Assembly: GCA_015066865.1 (NCBI GenBank)
Contig: SVNQ01000002.1
Span: forward strand, 57,004-121,003
Length of the DNA: 64,000 bases
From: Ruminococcus sp.
GTDB taxonomy: Bacteria > Bacillota > Clostridia > Oscillospirales > Ruminococcaceae
Direction of reading: 5' to 3'
Shown here piece by piece: positions 52,719 to 60,918 of this stretch. A model generated the notes under the pieces. That model worked only from the letters and a program-made list of their open reading frames with translations. It made no database searches and had not been told where the DNA came from. Position numbers and translations under genes: made by a program. The stretch's first letter is position 1. Every line of letters starts with the position of its first letter.

Positions 52719-54206
52719 TTACAGTACTTCTTTCAATGCTTCAATCATGTCCTGCGGCAGCATGTACTCAATGGGCAGACGGCTTGCTGCGGCATCTCCT
52801 GCACATGCATGCAGCGTCACTGCGGCACATGCCGCCTCATACAGATTCATACCCTGCGCTGCAAGAGAAGCTGTAATGCCTGCCAGTACATCACCGCTGC
52901 CGGCTCTCGCCATACCCTCATTTCCGTACATGCATACTGCCATGCGCACGCCGTCCGTAATGACCGTGCCTGCGCCCTTGAGAACGATGACCGCATCGGT
53001 TTTCTCCGCAAGCAGACGTGCTGCAGCCGGACGATCCGCCTGTACCTGCGCCGCTGTCATTCCCAGCAGCCTTGCCGCTTCACCGGGATGGGGCGTCAGA
53101 ATGGTTCGTCCCTTCGGTATCCATTCTATGCAGCCTGTCAGGCAATTCAGACCATCCGCATCAAGAATTATCGGACAATCGCTCTGCCGGAGCAGGAATT
53201 TTGTCAGATTCCGTGTGTTTTCCGTCACTCCCATGCCGCAGCCGATGAGCAGTGCATCCTTGCCGCGGAGCGCATCCAAAAGCAGGGCGTGATTTTCCGC
53301 ATCAAGGAAAAATCCCCTCTCATCGGTTGCAAGCGGCACACACATGATTTCGGGTGTGCGTGTGCAGATCGCCTGCAATGCAGGTTCCGCACTCGCAGTT
53401 GTCTGAAGTCCGCATCCGCTGCGCATAGCGGCAGTCGCCGCAAGAACGCATGCTCCGCGCATCCGTACACTGCCTGCAACCGTCAAAAGATGTCCGCGGC
53501 TGTTTTTGTGCGCATCGGATTTTACAGAGGGCAGAAGGCGCTTTATCCGTTCAAGCGTCAGTTGTTCCGCCGCAGGCGGCCGCAACGCATCAAAAGCAGC
53601 CGTAGGAATGCCAATGCCCACGCATTTCAATGTTCCGCAATATTCCCGCAGGGGATACTGCGTCATGCCAAGCTTGACTGCCCCGAAGGTAACGGTAGCA
53701 TGTGCTTGGAATGTTCCGTGACTGGCACTTCCCGTCAGACCGCTGCCGCCGCTGGGAATGTCCGCTGCAATGCGCAGCTGACCGTCACGGGATGCAAGGA
53801 GGGGGACTGCTTCAGGCGGTAATTCTCCACGGAATCCCGTGCCGAACAGACCGTCAACCACAATATCAGCGCTTTCAAGAAATGCATCTGCTTTATCGAC
53901 AACAGGAACACCGCAGCGTATTGCATGCGCAGCGGCATTGCGTGAAATTTCCGTTTTCGGTGCACCGAATGGCGCAAGCACCTGCACCTTCCATCCTGCA
54001 TGCTGCAATTCTGCGGCGGCTACATAGCAGTCACCGCCGTTGTTTCCGGTTCCGGCAAGAAACACGACACGGTGGGCATCGGGCGCATAGGAAAGTATAA
54101 AATCTGCAAGTGCCCGTCCGGCATGATCCATCATTTCCGCATACGAAATGCCGTGTGCATCGGTGTACTGTTCAAGCACCTGCATTTGTTTCGGAGTAAC
54201 AAGCAT
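52719..54206 (-). CDS. Bifunctional NAD(P)HX epimerase/dehydratase
   Basis: 495 residues. Repairs hydrated NADH and NADPH. The N-terminal half is YjeF_N (epimerase; VVFLAGTGNNGGDCYVAAAE, VDGLFGTGFRGELPPE), and the C-terminal half is the ribokinase-like ADP-dependent dehydratase (LLIGCGMGVTENTRNL, MARAGSGDVLAGI). Size fits the fused Nnr form. GGAGGAATCC precedes the ATG (54206). Cytosolic metabolite repair gene. Confidence 0.93.
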   Translation of the reverse strand: MLVTPKQMQVLEQYTDAHGISYAEMMDHAGRALADFILSYAPDAHRVVFLAGTGNNGGDCYVAAAELQHAGWKVQVLAPFGAPKTEISRNAAAHAIRCGVPVVDKADAFLESADIVVDGLFGTGFRGELPPEAVPLLASRDGQLRIAADIPSGGSGLTGSASHGTFQAHATVTFGAVKLGMTQYPLREYCGTLKCVGIGIPTAAFDALRPPAAEQLTLERIKRLLPSVKSDAHKNSRGHLLTVAGSVRMRGACVLAATAAMRSGCGLQTTASAEPALQAICTRTPEIMCVPLATDERGFFLDAENHALLLDALRGKDALLIGCGMGVTENTRNLTKFLLRQSDCPIILDADGLNCLTGCIEWIPKGRTILTPHPGEAARLLGMTAAQVQADRPAAARLLAEKTDAVIVLKGAGTVITDGVRMAVCMYGNEGMARAGSGDVLAGITASLAAQGMNLYEAACAAVTLHACAGDAAASRLPIEYMLPQDMIEALKEVL

Positions 54207-54237
54207 GGGGATTCCTCCTTTTTGGTGATAGAAAGAA

Positions 54238-54267
54238 GTTCTTTCAATCCCTTGGGACTGAAAGAAC
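54238..54267 (-). terminator. Terminator after DUF6106-like gene
   Basis: 14-bp imperfect stem GTTCTTTCAATCCC/GGGACTGAAAGAAC; T-rich TTCTTTCTAT on the minus strand. Confidence 0.65.
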
Positions 54268-54275
54268 AGGTAAAT

Positions 54276-54797
54276 TTATCGGCTGCGTGTGCGCAGTGTT
54301 CTCGGCAGAAACGGTTCGATTGCCTCGCGCATGCGTTCATTGGGGTTGAAATACAGGCAGCATTTTCCGTTTTCGGGATGATCAAATTCCACATAATAGG
54401 TTTCTGCGGTATCATCGCTCATCAGAGATTCGCCGACTGCGGAATATGTGGTCAGCTCCTCGTCTGATTCCGCACATTCGCCCGCCTTTCCGTAAGCAGT
54501 GAACGCAGAAACCTGAATGCTCAGCATTTCCACACGTTTGGTCTGTCCAAGGATTTTGTCGATGTCCAGTGTGCCGTTGGTGCAGGAATATTCGTATTCC
54601 ACCTTCAAAAGCTTGAACAGGTAAATGGCAAAATAAATGATACCGATCGGCAGAACCACTGCGATCGGAGCAATGGTAAAGGTGATAAACAGCGTGCCAA
54701 GTGTGAGCAGTACAGTGGCAGCGATCAGGGCGATCTTCTTTACGTCGTCCTGTGTCGTGTTGGTCTTTTTCACAAGCTGTTCAGCAAATTGATCCAT
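54276..54797 (-). CDS. Two-helix membrane protein (DUF6106-like)
   Basis: 173 residues from ATG 54797. Two hydrophobic helices (about 24-63: IALIAATVLLTLGTLFITFT and IAVVLPIGIIYFAIYLFKLL), then a soluble domain (VEYEYSCTNGTLDIDKILGQ, DDTAETYYVEFDHPENGKCC). The EYSCTNGTLDIDKI pattern resembles DUF6106 proteins common in Oscillospiraceae. GGAGGAATTACC precedes the start. Confidence 0.7.
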   Translation of the reverse strand: MDQFAEQLVKKTNTTQDDVKKIALIAATVLLTLGTLFITFTIAPIAVVLPIGIIYFAIYLFKLLKVEYEYSCTNGTLDIDKILGQTKRVEMLSIQVSAFTAYGKAGECAESDEELTTYSAVGESLMSDDTAETYYVEFDHPENGKCCLYFNPNERMREAIEPFLPRTLRTRSR

Positions 54798-54853
54798 GGT
54801 AATTCCTCCGTTTTTCTTTGTTCTGTAACTATTGTAGCATATTTCCGCAAAAA

Positions 54854-56176
54854 TTACAAGTCCTTTTGTGTTCCGTTGAGCGTTCCGTAAAGCCTGTCGC
54901 CCTGCACAGCGGTGATCGTTACTTGGAAAATGCGGTTGCGCAGACTCGCACCCGTTCCGTCGGAAGGCACGCAAACTGTTGTGTAGTCCGCTGCATGCCC
55001 GATGTGGAATGCAGTGTCCTTTTCCCGCTCAAACAGGACGGAAACGGTTTTGCCGATGCGGCTTTGCAGGAAATCGGCATGCAGCTGTCTTTCCAATGCG
55101 GAAAGCCTGTCCGCACGCTCTTTTTTGACGGATTCCGCCACCTGATCAGGCATGCCGTCCGCAAGCGTGCCGGGACGTCTGGAATAGCGGAAGATGTGGA
55201 TTTTGGAAAATTCCATCTCCTTTGCAAAAGCAAGTGTCTGCGAAAAATCCTCCTCCGTTTCTCCGGGAAATCCCGTCATAATGTCCGTAGTCACAGCGCA
55301 TGACGGAAAGAGCGAACGGATCTTTGCAAGCAGTGCGGCATATTCGGCGCAGGTGTAATGGCGGTGCATGGCACGCAGCGTCCTGTCGCAGCCGCTTTGG
55401 AGGGAGATATGGAACTGCGGACAGAAAGCGGGATTTGCAGCAAGTCGGGCAAGAACTTCATCCGTCAGTCCGTCGGGTTCGAGCGAACCAAGCCGCACTC
55501 TCCGGAATCCCGCATTCGCACATGCATCCACGGCATCGGCGATGTTCAGCCCGTTTTCCTGCCCATAGCAGGCGAGATTGATGCCGCACAGAACGATTTC
55601 GTGGTACCCCCGTGCGGAGAGAAGCTGTGCCTGTTCTGCAATATCCGCAAGCTCCCGTGAACGGCATCGACCCCGTGCGTAGGGGATGATGCAGTACGAG
55701 CAGAAACGGTTGCAGCCATCCTGAATTTTGAGAAATGCCCTTGTATGTCCTTCGTCCGCACCCTGCGGCAGATATTCAAATGCATCAGTCTTTCCATAGG
55801 GAGAAACAGCGTGGCAGGGGGTGCGGCTTTGCAGGAAATTTTCCAGAAGTGCAGGGATTTTTGTGCGTTCCTTCGTGCCTGCGAGGATGTCCGCATCCTC
55901 CAATGCGGCGGCTTCCTCCGGAAAAGCCTGTACATAGCAGCCCGTCAGAACTATGGCAGCGTGCGGTGCAGTACGGCGCAATTTCCGTAAAGCGGTAAGC
56001 ATGCGGTGATCTCCGGATGCGGTTACGGTGCAGGAGTTGAGAATAATGGCATCCGCATCCTCCGGTGCGCTGCAAATCACCCAGCCATTCTGACGGAGCA
56101 GGGCAGCGATGCCATCGGTTTCAATGGCGTTGACCTTGCAGCCGAAATTCTGTAAATATACGTTTATGAGAATCAC
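54854..56176 (-). CDS. mtaB: tRNA t6A37 methylthiotransferase MtaB
   Basis: 440 residues. Radical SAM enzyme that adds a methylthio group to t6A at position 37 of tRNAs. N-terminal MTTase domain with three Cys (FGCKVN, NSCTVT, TGCYVQ) for one Fe-S cluster, radical SAM CxxxCxxC in QDGCNRFCSYCIIPYARGRC, and a C-terminal TRAM domain. GTG at 56176 overlaps the last G of AGGAG, leaving no gap; the next potential start at good spacing is an ATA (56167), so the true start is uncertain. The order of the residues (VYLQNFGCKVN) is what MtaB should have. Confidence 0.92.
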   Translation of the reverse strand: MILINVYLQNFGCKVNAIETDGIAALLRQNGWVICSAPEDADAIILNSCTVTASGDHRMLTALRKLRRTAPHAAIVLTGCYVQAFPEEAAALEDADILAGTKERTKIPALLENFLQSRTPCHAVSPYGKTDAFEYLPQGADEGHTRAFLKIQDGCNRFCSYCIIPYARGRCRSRELADIAEQAQLLSARGYHEIVLCGINLACYGQENGLNIADAVDACANAGFRRVRLGSLEPDGLTDEVLARLAANPAFCPQFHISLQSGCDRTLRAMHRHYTCAEYAALLAKIRSLFPSCAVTTDIMTGFPGETEEDFSQTLAFAKEMEFSKIHIFRYSRRPGTLADGMPDQVAESVKKERADRLSALERQLHADFLQSRIGKTVSVLFEREKDTAFHIGHAADYTTVCVPSDGTGASLRNRIFQVTITAVQGDRLYGTLNGTQKDL

Positions 56177-56308
56177 TCCTATCCGATAAATTCAAAGATC
56201 GAAAATTGCGTATTTATTACATAATATAGCGGTTTTGTAACTATCTGCAGGTATTTTGTAACCTGTCATGGAAATCATGTATAAAAATAATAAAACGCTT
56301 TCCCTTCT

Positions 56309-56337
56309 ATTATACTAAAATGCTGAAAATTTTGCAA
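56309..56337 (-). promoter_or_regulatory. Promoter for mtaB
   Basis: Minus strand TTGCAA (56332-56337), 17-nt spacer, TATAAT (56309-56314). Confidence 0.75.
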
Positions 56338-56342
56338 GCCCC

Positions 56343-56371
56343 TTGACTTTTACGTCCTTTCATGGTATGCT
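56343..56371 (+). promoter_or_regulatory. Promoter for HPr-like gene
   Basis: TTGACT (56343-56348), 17-nt spacer, TATGCT (56366-56371); nearly back to back with the mtaB promoter. Confidence 0.7.
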
Positions 56372-56432
56372 ATAGTCACAGCAGAAAAAGCTGTACACAA
56401 GGAAAAAATACAAACGGCTTAGGAGGTACTTT

Positions 56433-56663
56433 ATGACAACAACAACAGTAGCTTTGAAGGCGATCGACGATGTCAAGAATTTCGTAAACACCGTGCTTCT
56501 TTTCGATTTCGACATTGACCTCGTTTCCGGCAGATATGCCATTGACGCAAAGTCTATTATGGGCATTTTCAGCCTTGATTTGTCCAAGCCGATTGAACTG
56601 CGTGCACATACAGATGACGCAGAAGGGTTGTTCGCTGCAATTGACAAGTACATTGTAAAATAA
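56433..56663 (+). CDS. HPr-like protein lacking the phosphorylatable His-15
   Basis: 76 residues. Core KSIMGIFSLDLSKPIELRAH aligns with HPr/Crh KSIMGVMSL, including the regulatory Ser (Ser-46). The position of HPr His-15 is Ala/Ile/Asp in AIDDVKNFVNTV, so sugar phosphotransfer cannot occur. It therefore resembles Crh of Bacillus, a signalling protein for carbon catabolite control that is phosphorylated only on Ser. AGGAGG at 56420-56425 precedes the ATG. A stand-alone gene with own promoter, followed by two terminators. Confidence 0.82.
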   Translation: MTTTTVALKAIDDVKNFVNTVLLFDFDIDLVSGRYAIDAKSIMGIFSLDLSKPIELRAHTDDAEGLFAAIDKYIVK

Positions 56664-56700
56664 CAACTCTGCCCCTCTATGATGTTTTGCAAACAGAAAG

Positions 56701-56726
56701 CGGATTGCGCAAGCAATCCGTTTTTG
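56701..56726 (+). terminator. Terminator after HPr-like gene
   Basis: 8-bp stem CGGATTGC/GCAATCCG, GCAA loop, TTTTT. Confidence 0.9.
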
Positions 56727-56755
56727 CGCAGAACCATATCGGTGAAATTTATGAT

Positions 56756-56795
56756 GCCCTGCTGTATTCCGAAGAATGCAGCAGGGCTTTTTTTA
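56756..56795 (+). terminator. Second terminator
   Basis: 9-bp stem GCCCTGCTG/CAGCAGGGC with 14-nt loop then TTTTTTT; stands 30 nt after the first terminator with no gene between. Confidence 0.8.
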
Positions 56796-56827
56796 TGTTC
56801 TGTGAACGTTTGGAGCAAAAAACCGTT

Positions 56828-57949
56828 CTATGTGAACAGGAATCGAAGCACCTTCTTCAGTGCATACGAAAATGAGATTTCCGGCACATCCTGTTCTGCG
56901 AGAAGGGCTGTGCCGCACAGGAGCGTATCCCCATGGTAGAAATAAACCATCCCGACCTGCTGGCCGGCGGAAAGGGGTGCCTGCACATAATTGGGCAGTA
57001 CCAGCACCGTTTCCGGATCATCGGCACCGGCAGGAACGGACAGCTCCGGTGTGGAGGATAATTTCAGAAGGACGGCGGATTCCGTACCGCCCTTGATTTT
57101 CAGGGGCATGAGAAATTCCTCCGAAAGCGCAGGGGTTGTGATCTTGTAATTCTGAAAGCCTGAATTCAGCAGCCGTTTTGCGATTGCAAAACGGTCATCT
57201 TTGTCTTCACAGCCAAGCACTACCGCAACGCAGATCATGCCGTCACGCTCGCATGCCGCAATCAGGCAATGTCCCGCAGCGTCGGAATGTCCGGCTTTCA
57301 GACCCCTGCAGTCCTCCATTATGCGGGTGAGCGTATTTTCATTGACAACTTCCACCGTTTCGTTTCGGATGAACGTCCGCCATGTGGTCAGATAGGGCGT
57401 AAGTACCTCGTATTTCAGTACTGCGCATGCAAGCGTCCCCATGTCCTTTGCCGTGCTGTATGCCATCGGATCATCGTACCCCTGCGGCGTGGTAAAATGC
57501 GTGCTTCGCATGCCAAGATCAAAGGCGGCAGCATTCATGTCCCCCACAAACGCAGGGATGCTCCCCGAAATTGTTACTGCAAGCACGGAGGCTGCATCGT
57601 TTGCGTTGCCCGCAAGAAGCCCCATGAGCAGTTCGTCCACGGTGATGGTATCTCCCGCCTCCAGCCAGATGACTGCGCCTTTCGTACCGGTCACTGCATC
57701 GCCGGCGGTGAGTACGGTTTCTTTAGTGAAATCGCCGTTTTCCATTGCCTGCGCAGCCAGGTATGCCGTCATGAGCTTTGCAAGCGATCCGACGGGAAGA
57801 ACTGCATCCGCATTTTCCTGCGCAAGGATGTTTTCCGTGCGTGCCTCAAGCAGCAATGTGGCGGCAGCCTGTTCCTGTGCATGAACGGGAAATCCCTGCA
57901 GCAGGCAGATGAGCAGAAGTATGCTCATAAATATTGCAATCCGTTTCAT
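56828..57949 (-). CDS. D-alanyl-D-alanine carboxypeptidase-like PBP (DacF family, altered motifs)
   Basis: 373 residues with signal peptide 1-24 (ends PVHAQ). S11 peptidase fold, SxxK present in VGSLAKLMTAYLA, so the nucleophile Ser and Lys are kept. The second motif, usually SxN (SGNDA), reads NAND in LLAGNANDAASVLA, and KTG reads KAG in GLKAGHSDAAGHCL. C-terminal beta domain (PBP5_C) about 275-355. Normal members trim D-Ala from pentapeptides on the outer face. With two of three motifs altered, activity may be weak or changed. AGGAGG precedes ATG 57949. Confidence 0.85.
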   Translation of the reverse strand: MKRIAIFMSILLLICLLQGFPVHAQEQAAATLLLEARTENILAQENADAVLPVGSLAKLMTAYLAAQAMENGDFTKETVLTAGDAVTGTKGAVIWLEAGDTITVDELLMGLLAGNANDAASVLAVTISGSIPAFVGDMNAAAFDLGMRSTHFTTPQGYDDPMAYSTAKDMGTLACAVLKYEVLTPYLTTWRTFIRNETVEVVNENTLTRIMEDCRGLKAGHSDAAGHCLIAACERDGMICVAVVLGCEDKDDRFAIAKRLLNSGFQNYKITTPALSEEFLMPLKIKGGTESAVLLKLSSTPELSVPAGADDPETVLVLPNYVQAPLSAGQQVGMVYFYHGDTLLCGTALLAEQDVPEISFSYALKKVLRFLFT

Positions 57950-58096
57950 ATTGCACCTCCTGTTACAAAATATGTCCTCCGTTCCACAAACAGAAAACGT
58001 TGCTTTTCAGAATGTAAAACTTTGTTGTATTTCACAAAAATCAAACTTGAAAATTGTTTTGTTTTCACAATGTTGTTGGAAGTCTCCATCAAGGAC

Positions 58097-58125
58097 TTGC
58101 AAAATTTCCGATTTTATAGTATGAT
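58097..58125 (+). promoter_or_regulatory. Promoter for pgi
   Basis: TTGCAA (58097-58102), 17-nt spacer, TATGAT (58120-58125). Confidence 0.75.
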
Positions 58126-58162
58126 AGATAATGTATCCTAAGAATTTTTGGAGGCGTTTTTT

Positions 58163-59500
58163 ATGGCTTTGAAACTGAACACAAAATATCTGGAGGGCTT
58201 TGTCGGCAAGGACGAAATGACCGGCATCAAGGCACAGGTTATGACTGCTGCACAGATGCTGCACGACAAGTCCGGCCTTGGCAGCGATTTCCTTGGCTGG
58301 CTTGATCTGCCCACCAATTATGATAAGGAAGAATTTGCACGCATTAAAGCAGCTGCAAAGAAGATCCAGGAACAGTCCGACATTCTGATCGTCATCGGCA
58401 TCGGTGGTTCCTATCTTGGCGCAAGAGCTGCCATTGAGCTGCTTAAATCCCCCTTCTACAACAACATGAAGAAGGACACACCGGACATCTACTATGTGGG
58501 AAACAACATCAATCCTACATATTTGAATGAAGTGCTTTCCATCTGCGAGGGCAAGGATATTTCCGTGAATGTCATTTCCAAGTCCGGTACAACTACCGAG
58601 CCTGCGCTGGCATTCCGTGTATTCAAGAAGCTCGTTGAGGACAAGTACGGCAAGGAGGGCGCAAAGGAGCGCATCTATGCTACAACTGATAAGGCAAAGG
58701 GCACACTGAAGGAGCTGTCCGATACCGAGGGCTACGAAACATTCGTTGTTCCGGATGATGTCGGCGGCAGATTCTCCGTCCTGACAGCTGTAGGTCTGCT
58801 TCCGATCGCTGCAGCAGGCTGCGACATTGACAAGCTCATGGAAGGTGCTGCAAAGGCACAGAAGGCATATGAAGCTGATTTCGAGGAGAATGACTGCTAC
58901 AAGTATGCGGCACTGCGCAACATCCTGTACAGAAAGGGCAAGTCCACAGAGCTGCTGGTTTCCTACGATCCGAGCTTTGCAATGATGTCCGAGTGGTACA
59001 AGCAGCTGTTCGGCGAGAGTGAGGGCAAGGACAACAAGGGTATTTTCCCGGCATCCGTTGTATTCTCCACAGACCTGCACTCCATGGGGCAGTACATCCA
59101 GGAAGGCACACGTCTGATGTTCGAGACAGTTGTGGACATCAAGACTCCCAAGCAGGATTTCTATCTGGAGGACGATGCAGAGAATCTGGACGGTCTGAAC
59201 TTCCTGACCGGTCAGAATATGTCCGTTGTTAACCGCAAGGCATTCGAAGGCACGATTCTGGCACATACTGAGGGCGGCGTTCCGAATATGATCATCGAAC
59301 TGGACGATACTACTGAGGAAAGTCTGGGCTATCTGATTTACTTCTTTGAGAAGGCATGCGCAGTTTCCGGTTATCTTCTGGGCGTGAATCCCTTTAACCA
59401 GCCCGGCGTTGAGAGCTACAAGGCAAATATGTTTGCTCTGCTCGGCAAGCCCGGTTATGAGGGTGCAAAGGCTGCTCTGGAAGCAAAGCTGAACGGCTAA
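58163..59500 (+). CDS. pgi: Glucose-6-phosphate isomerase
   Basis: Interconverts glucose-6-P and fructose-6-P in the cytosol. 445 residues. Signatures: [55 protein letters not shown] and the C-terminal [20 protein letters not shown] with the catalytic His in LAHTEGG. Typical size for the Firmicutes-type short form. TTTTTGGAGG precedes ATG 58163; five upstream codons are open but overlap the ribosome site. Confidence 0.96.
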   Translation: MALKLNTKYLEGFVGKDEMTGIKAQVMTAAQMLHDKSGLGSDFLGWLDLPTNYDKEEFARIKAAAKKIQEQSDILIVIGIGGSYLGARAAIELLKSPFYNNMKKDTPDIYYVGNNINPTYLNEVLSICEGKDISVNVISKSGTTTEPALAFRVFKKLVEDKYGKEGAKERIYATTDKAKGTLKELSDTEGYETFVVPDDVGGRFSVLTAVGLLPIAAAGCDIDKLMEGAAKAQKAYEADFEENDCYKYAALRNILYRKGKSTELLVSYDPSFAMMSEWYKQLFGESEGKDNKGIFPASVVFSTDLHSMGQYIQEGTRLMFETVVDIKTPKQDFYLEDDAENLDGLNFLTGQNMSVVNRKAFEGTILAHTEGGVPNMIIELDDTTEESLGYLIYFFEKACAVSGYLLGVNPFNQPGVESYKANMFALLGKPGYEGAKAALEAKLNG

Positions 59501-59585
59501 ACCATCATCGTTAAATGCTGCCTGAGGCAGTGATATAAAACATAACGCAAGAATATGCCGCAAGGCATTGGAAGGAGTTTTACTT

Positions 59586-59990
59586 ATGATTCAACTGATT
59601 ACCGGAAGAAAAGGTACTGGCAAGACCAAGATCCTGATCGAAAAGATCAATGCAGCAGTAGCAGAAACAAACGGCTGCCTCGTATGCGTAGAAAAGGGCG
59701 AGACACTGCGCCGTTCCATCAGCTACAAGGTTCGCTGGGTAGGTGTTGAGCAGTTTGATATTGCAGGCTATGAGAATTTCTACGGCTTCATTGCAGGCAT
59801 GCTGGCAGGCAATTATGACATCAAGGAGATCTTCATTGATGGTATCCTGAAGATCGGCGGCGCTGATTTTGACGCTCTTGGCGCAATGTTTGCAAAGCTT
59901 GAAAAGCTGACAGGCAACGATACTGTGGTAACATTCACTGTTTCCGCAAACAACGACGAACTGCCTGAATCCGTAACAAAGTATCTCTGA
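59586..59990 (+). CDS. Small P-loop protein of unknown function
   Basis: 134 residues from ATG 59586 with AAGGAG upstream. Walker A GRKGTGKTKILIEKI at about 6-20; a Walker-B-like strand in KEIFIDGILKIGG (an Asp after hydrophobics). Similar short P-loop proteins in Ruminococcaceae have been labelled PilT-like, but there is no hexamer domain and no pilus gene nearby. It may share the pgi transcript (gap 85 nt, no terminator) or have its own start. Terminator follows. Confidence 0.7.
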   Translation: MIQLITGRKGTGKTKILIEKINAAVAETNGCLVCVEKGETLRRSISYKVRWVGVEQFDIAGYENFYGFIAGMLAGNYDIKEIFIDGILKIGGADFDALGAMFAKLEKLTGNDTVVTFTVSANNDELPESVTKYL

Positions 59991-60009
59991 TTACTGGGAA
60001 ATATCTGAA

Positions 60010-60036
60010 ACCGGCGGCTTTCCGCTGCCGGTTTTC
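60010..60036 (+). terminator. Terminator after P-loop gene
   Basis: 9-bp stem ACCGGCGGC/GCTGCCGGT (one mismatch G-U), 5-nt loop, TTTTCGT. Confidence 0.75.
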
Positions 60037-60066
60037 GTGTAATTTTCTGATTTTTGGCAAAAGGGC

Positions 60067-60095
60067 TTGACAAACTGGCGATTATTCGGTATAAT
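60067..60095 (+). promoter_or_regulatory. Promoter for yceD-rpmF
   Basis: Exact TTGACA (60067-60072), 17-nt spacer, TATAAT (60090-60095). Confidence 0.88.
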
Positions 60096-60130
60096 AAAGT
60101 TTGTGATGCTCTTAGAACGAGGAATATGTT

Positions 60131-60586
60131 ATGCTGATGAATATCAAAAATGTGCTGAACATTCCCGGAACTTCCAAAGAAGTGGCATTTGCCGTTCCCG
60201 AGGAACGTCTGGCTCAGGTGCATGGCTATGATTTTTCTACACCTGTTACGGTGGAGGGAGAGATTACAAACCGTGCAGGTGTTGTAACATTGACGATGCA
60301 TATTGCTTTTTCCCTGCTTGTCACATGCGACCGCTGCTTGAAGGAAACAGTGCAGAACTTTTCATTCGATACGGTGCATACGGTTGTCCGTGAGCTGCAT
60401 TCGGAGGATGAAGATGACAGCTACATTGTCGCAAGAGCAGAGAGCATAGATACAGCAGAAATTGCAATTTCCGATTTGCTGTTGGAGTTGCCGTCCAAAT
60501 TGCTCTGCAAGGAGGACTGTAAGGGTCTTTGCCCGAAGTGCGGCTGCGACAGAAATGAGACAGATTGTGATTGTATGAGTGAATAA
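60131..60586 (+). CDS. YceD family (DUF177) protein
   Basis: 151 residues. DUF177 signature near the end: LVTCDRCLKET and LCKEDCKGLCPKCGCDRN, with a zinc-like Cys cluster. It always lies before rpmF in bacteria and affects 23S rRNA or ribosome maturation in some species. The rpmF gene follows after 32 nt. ATG 60131 and ATG 60137 are both possible; GAGGAATATG lies before. Confidence 0.88.
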   Translation: MLMNIKNVLNIPGTSKEVAFAVPEERLAQVHGYDFSTPVTVEGEITNRAGVVTLTMHIAFSLLVTCDRCLKETVQNFSFDTVHTVVRELHSEDEDDSYIVARAESIDTAEIAISDLLLELPSKLLCKEDCKGLCPKCGCDRNETDCDCMSE

Positions 60587-60618
60587 CCGATGTGAATCGG
60601 CTGTAAGGAGGTGCCAAA

Positions 60619-60804
60619 ATGGCTGTACCGAAGAGAAAAACGTCCCATGCTAGAAAGAACAAGAGACGCAGTGCTGTATGGAAGCTGGATGCTCCTGCAA
60701 TGTGCAAGTGCGACCACTGTGGCGAGCTGAAGGCTCCGCACAAGGTTTGCAAGAACTGCGGTTTCTACAAGGGTGTAGAAGTTCTGAAGATGGATGCTGA
60801 ATAA
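60619..60804 (+). CDS. rpmF: 50S ribosomal protein L32
   Basis: 61 residues. [20 protein letters not shown] is the typical N-terminus; zinc ribbon CDHC...CKNC (two CxxC) near residues 31-47. Part of the large subunit near the exit tunnel. AAGGAGGTG precedes the ATG. Confidence 0.97.
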   Translation: MAVPKRKTSHARKNKRRSAVWKLDAPAMCKCDHCGELKAPHKVCKNCGFYKGVEVLKMDAE

Positions 60805-60821
60805 GTGTCAACATAAGGCGG

Positions 60822-60855
60822 ACGGAGAGAGGCGGAAAACTTCTCTCCGTTTTTA
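60822..60855 (+). terminator. Terminator after rpmF
   Basis: 9-bp stem ACGGAGAGA/TCTCTCCGT with 11-nt loop, then TTTTAT. Confidence 0.85.
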
Positions 60856-60918
60856 TGTGAGTGGTTGAATTGCGGGCTTCGCCCGTTCAACTCCAAGACA
60901 TGCAAAGGAGGTGGGCAG

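Noticed and set aside
56679..56939. Small ORFs between the two terminators after the HPr-like gene
   Set aside because: They overlap the terminator stems and the PBP 3' end, have no ribosome site and no conserved look.
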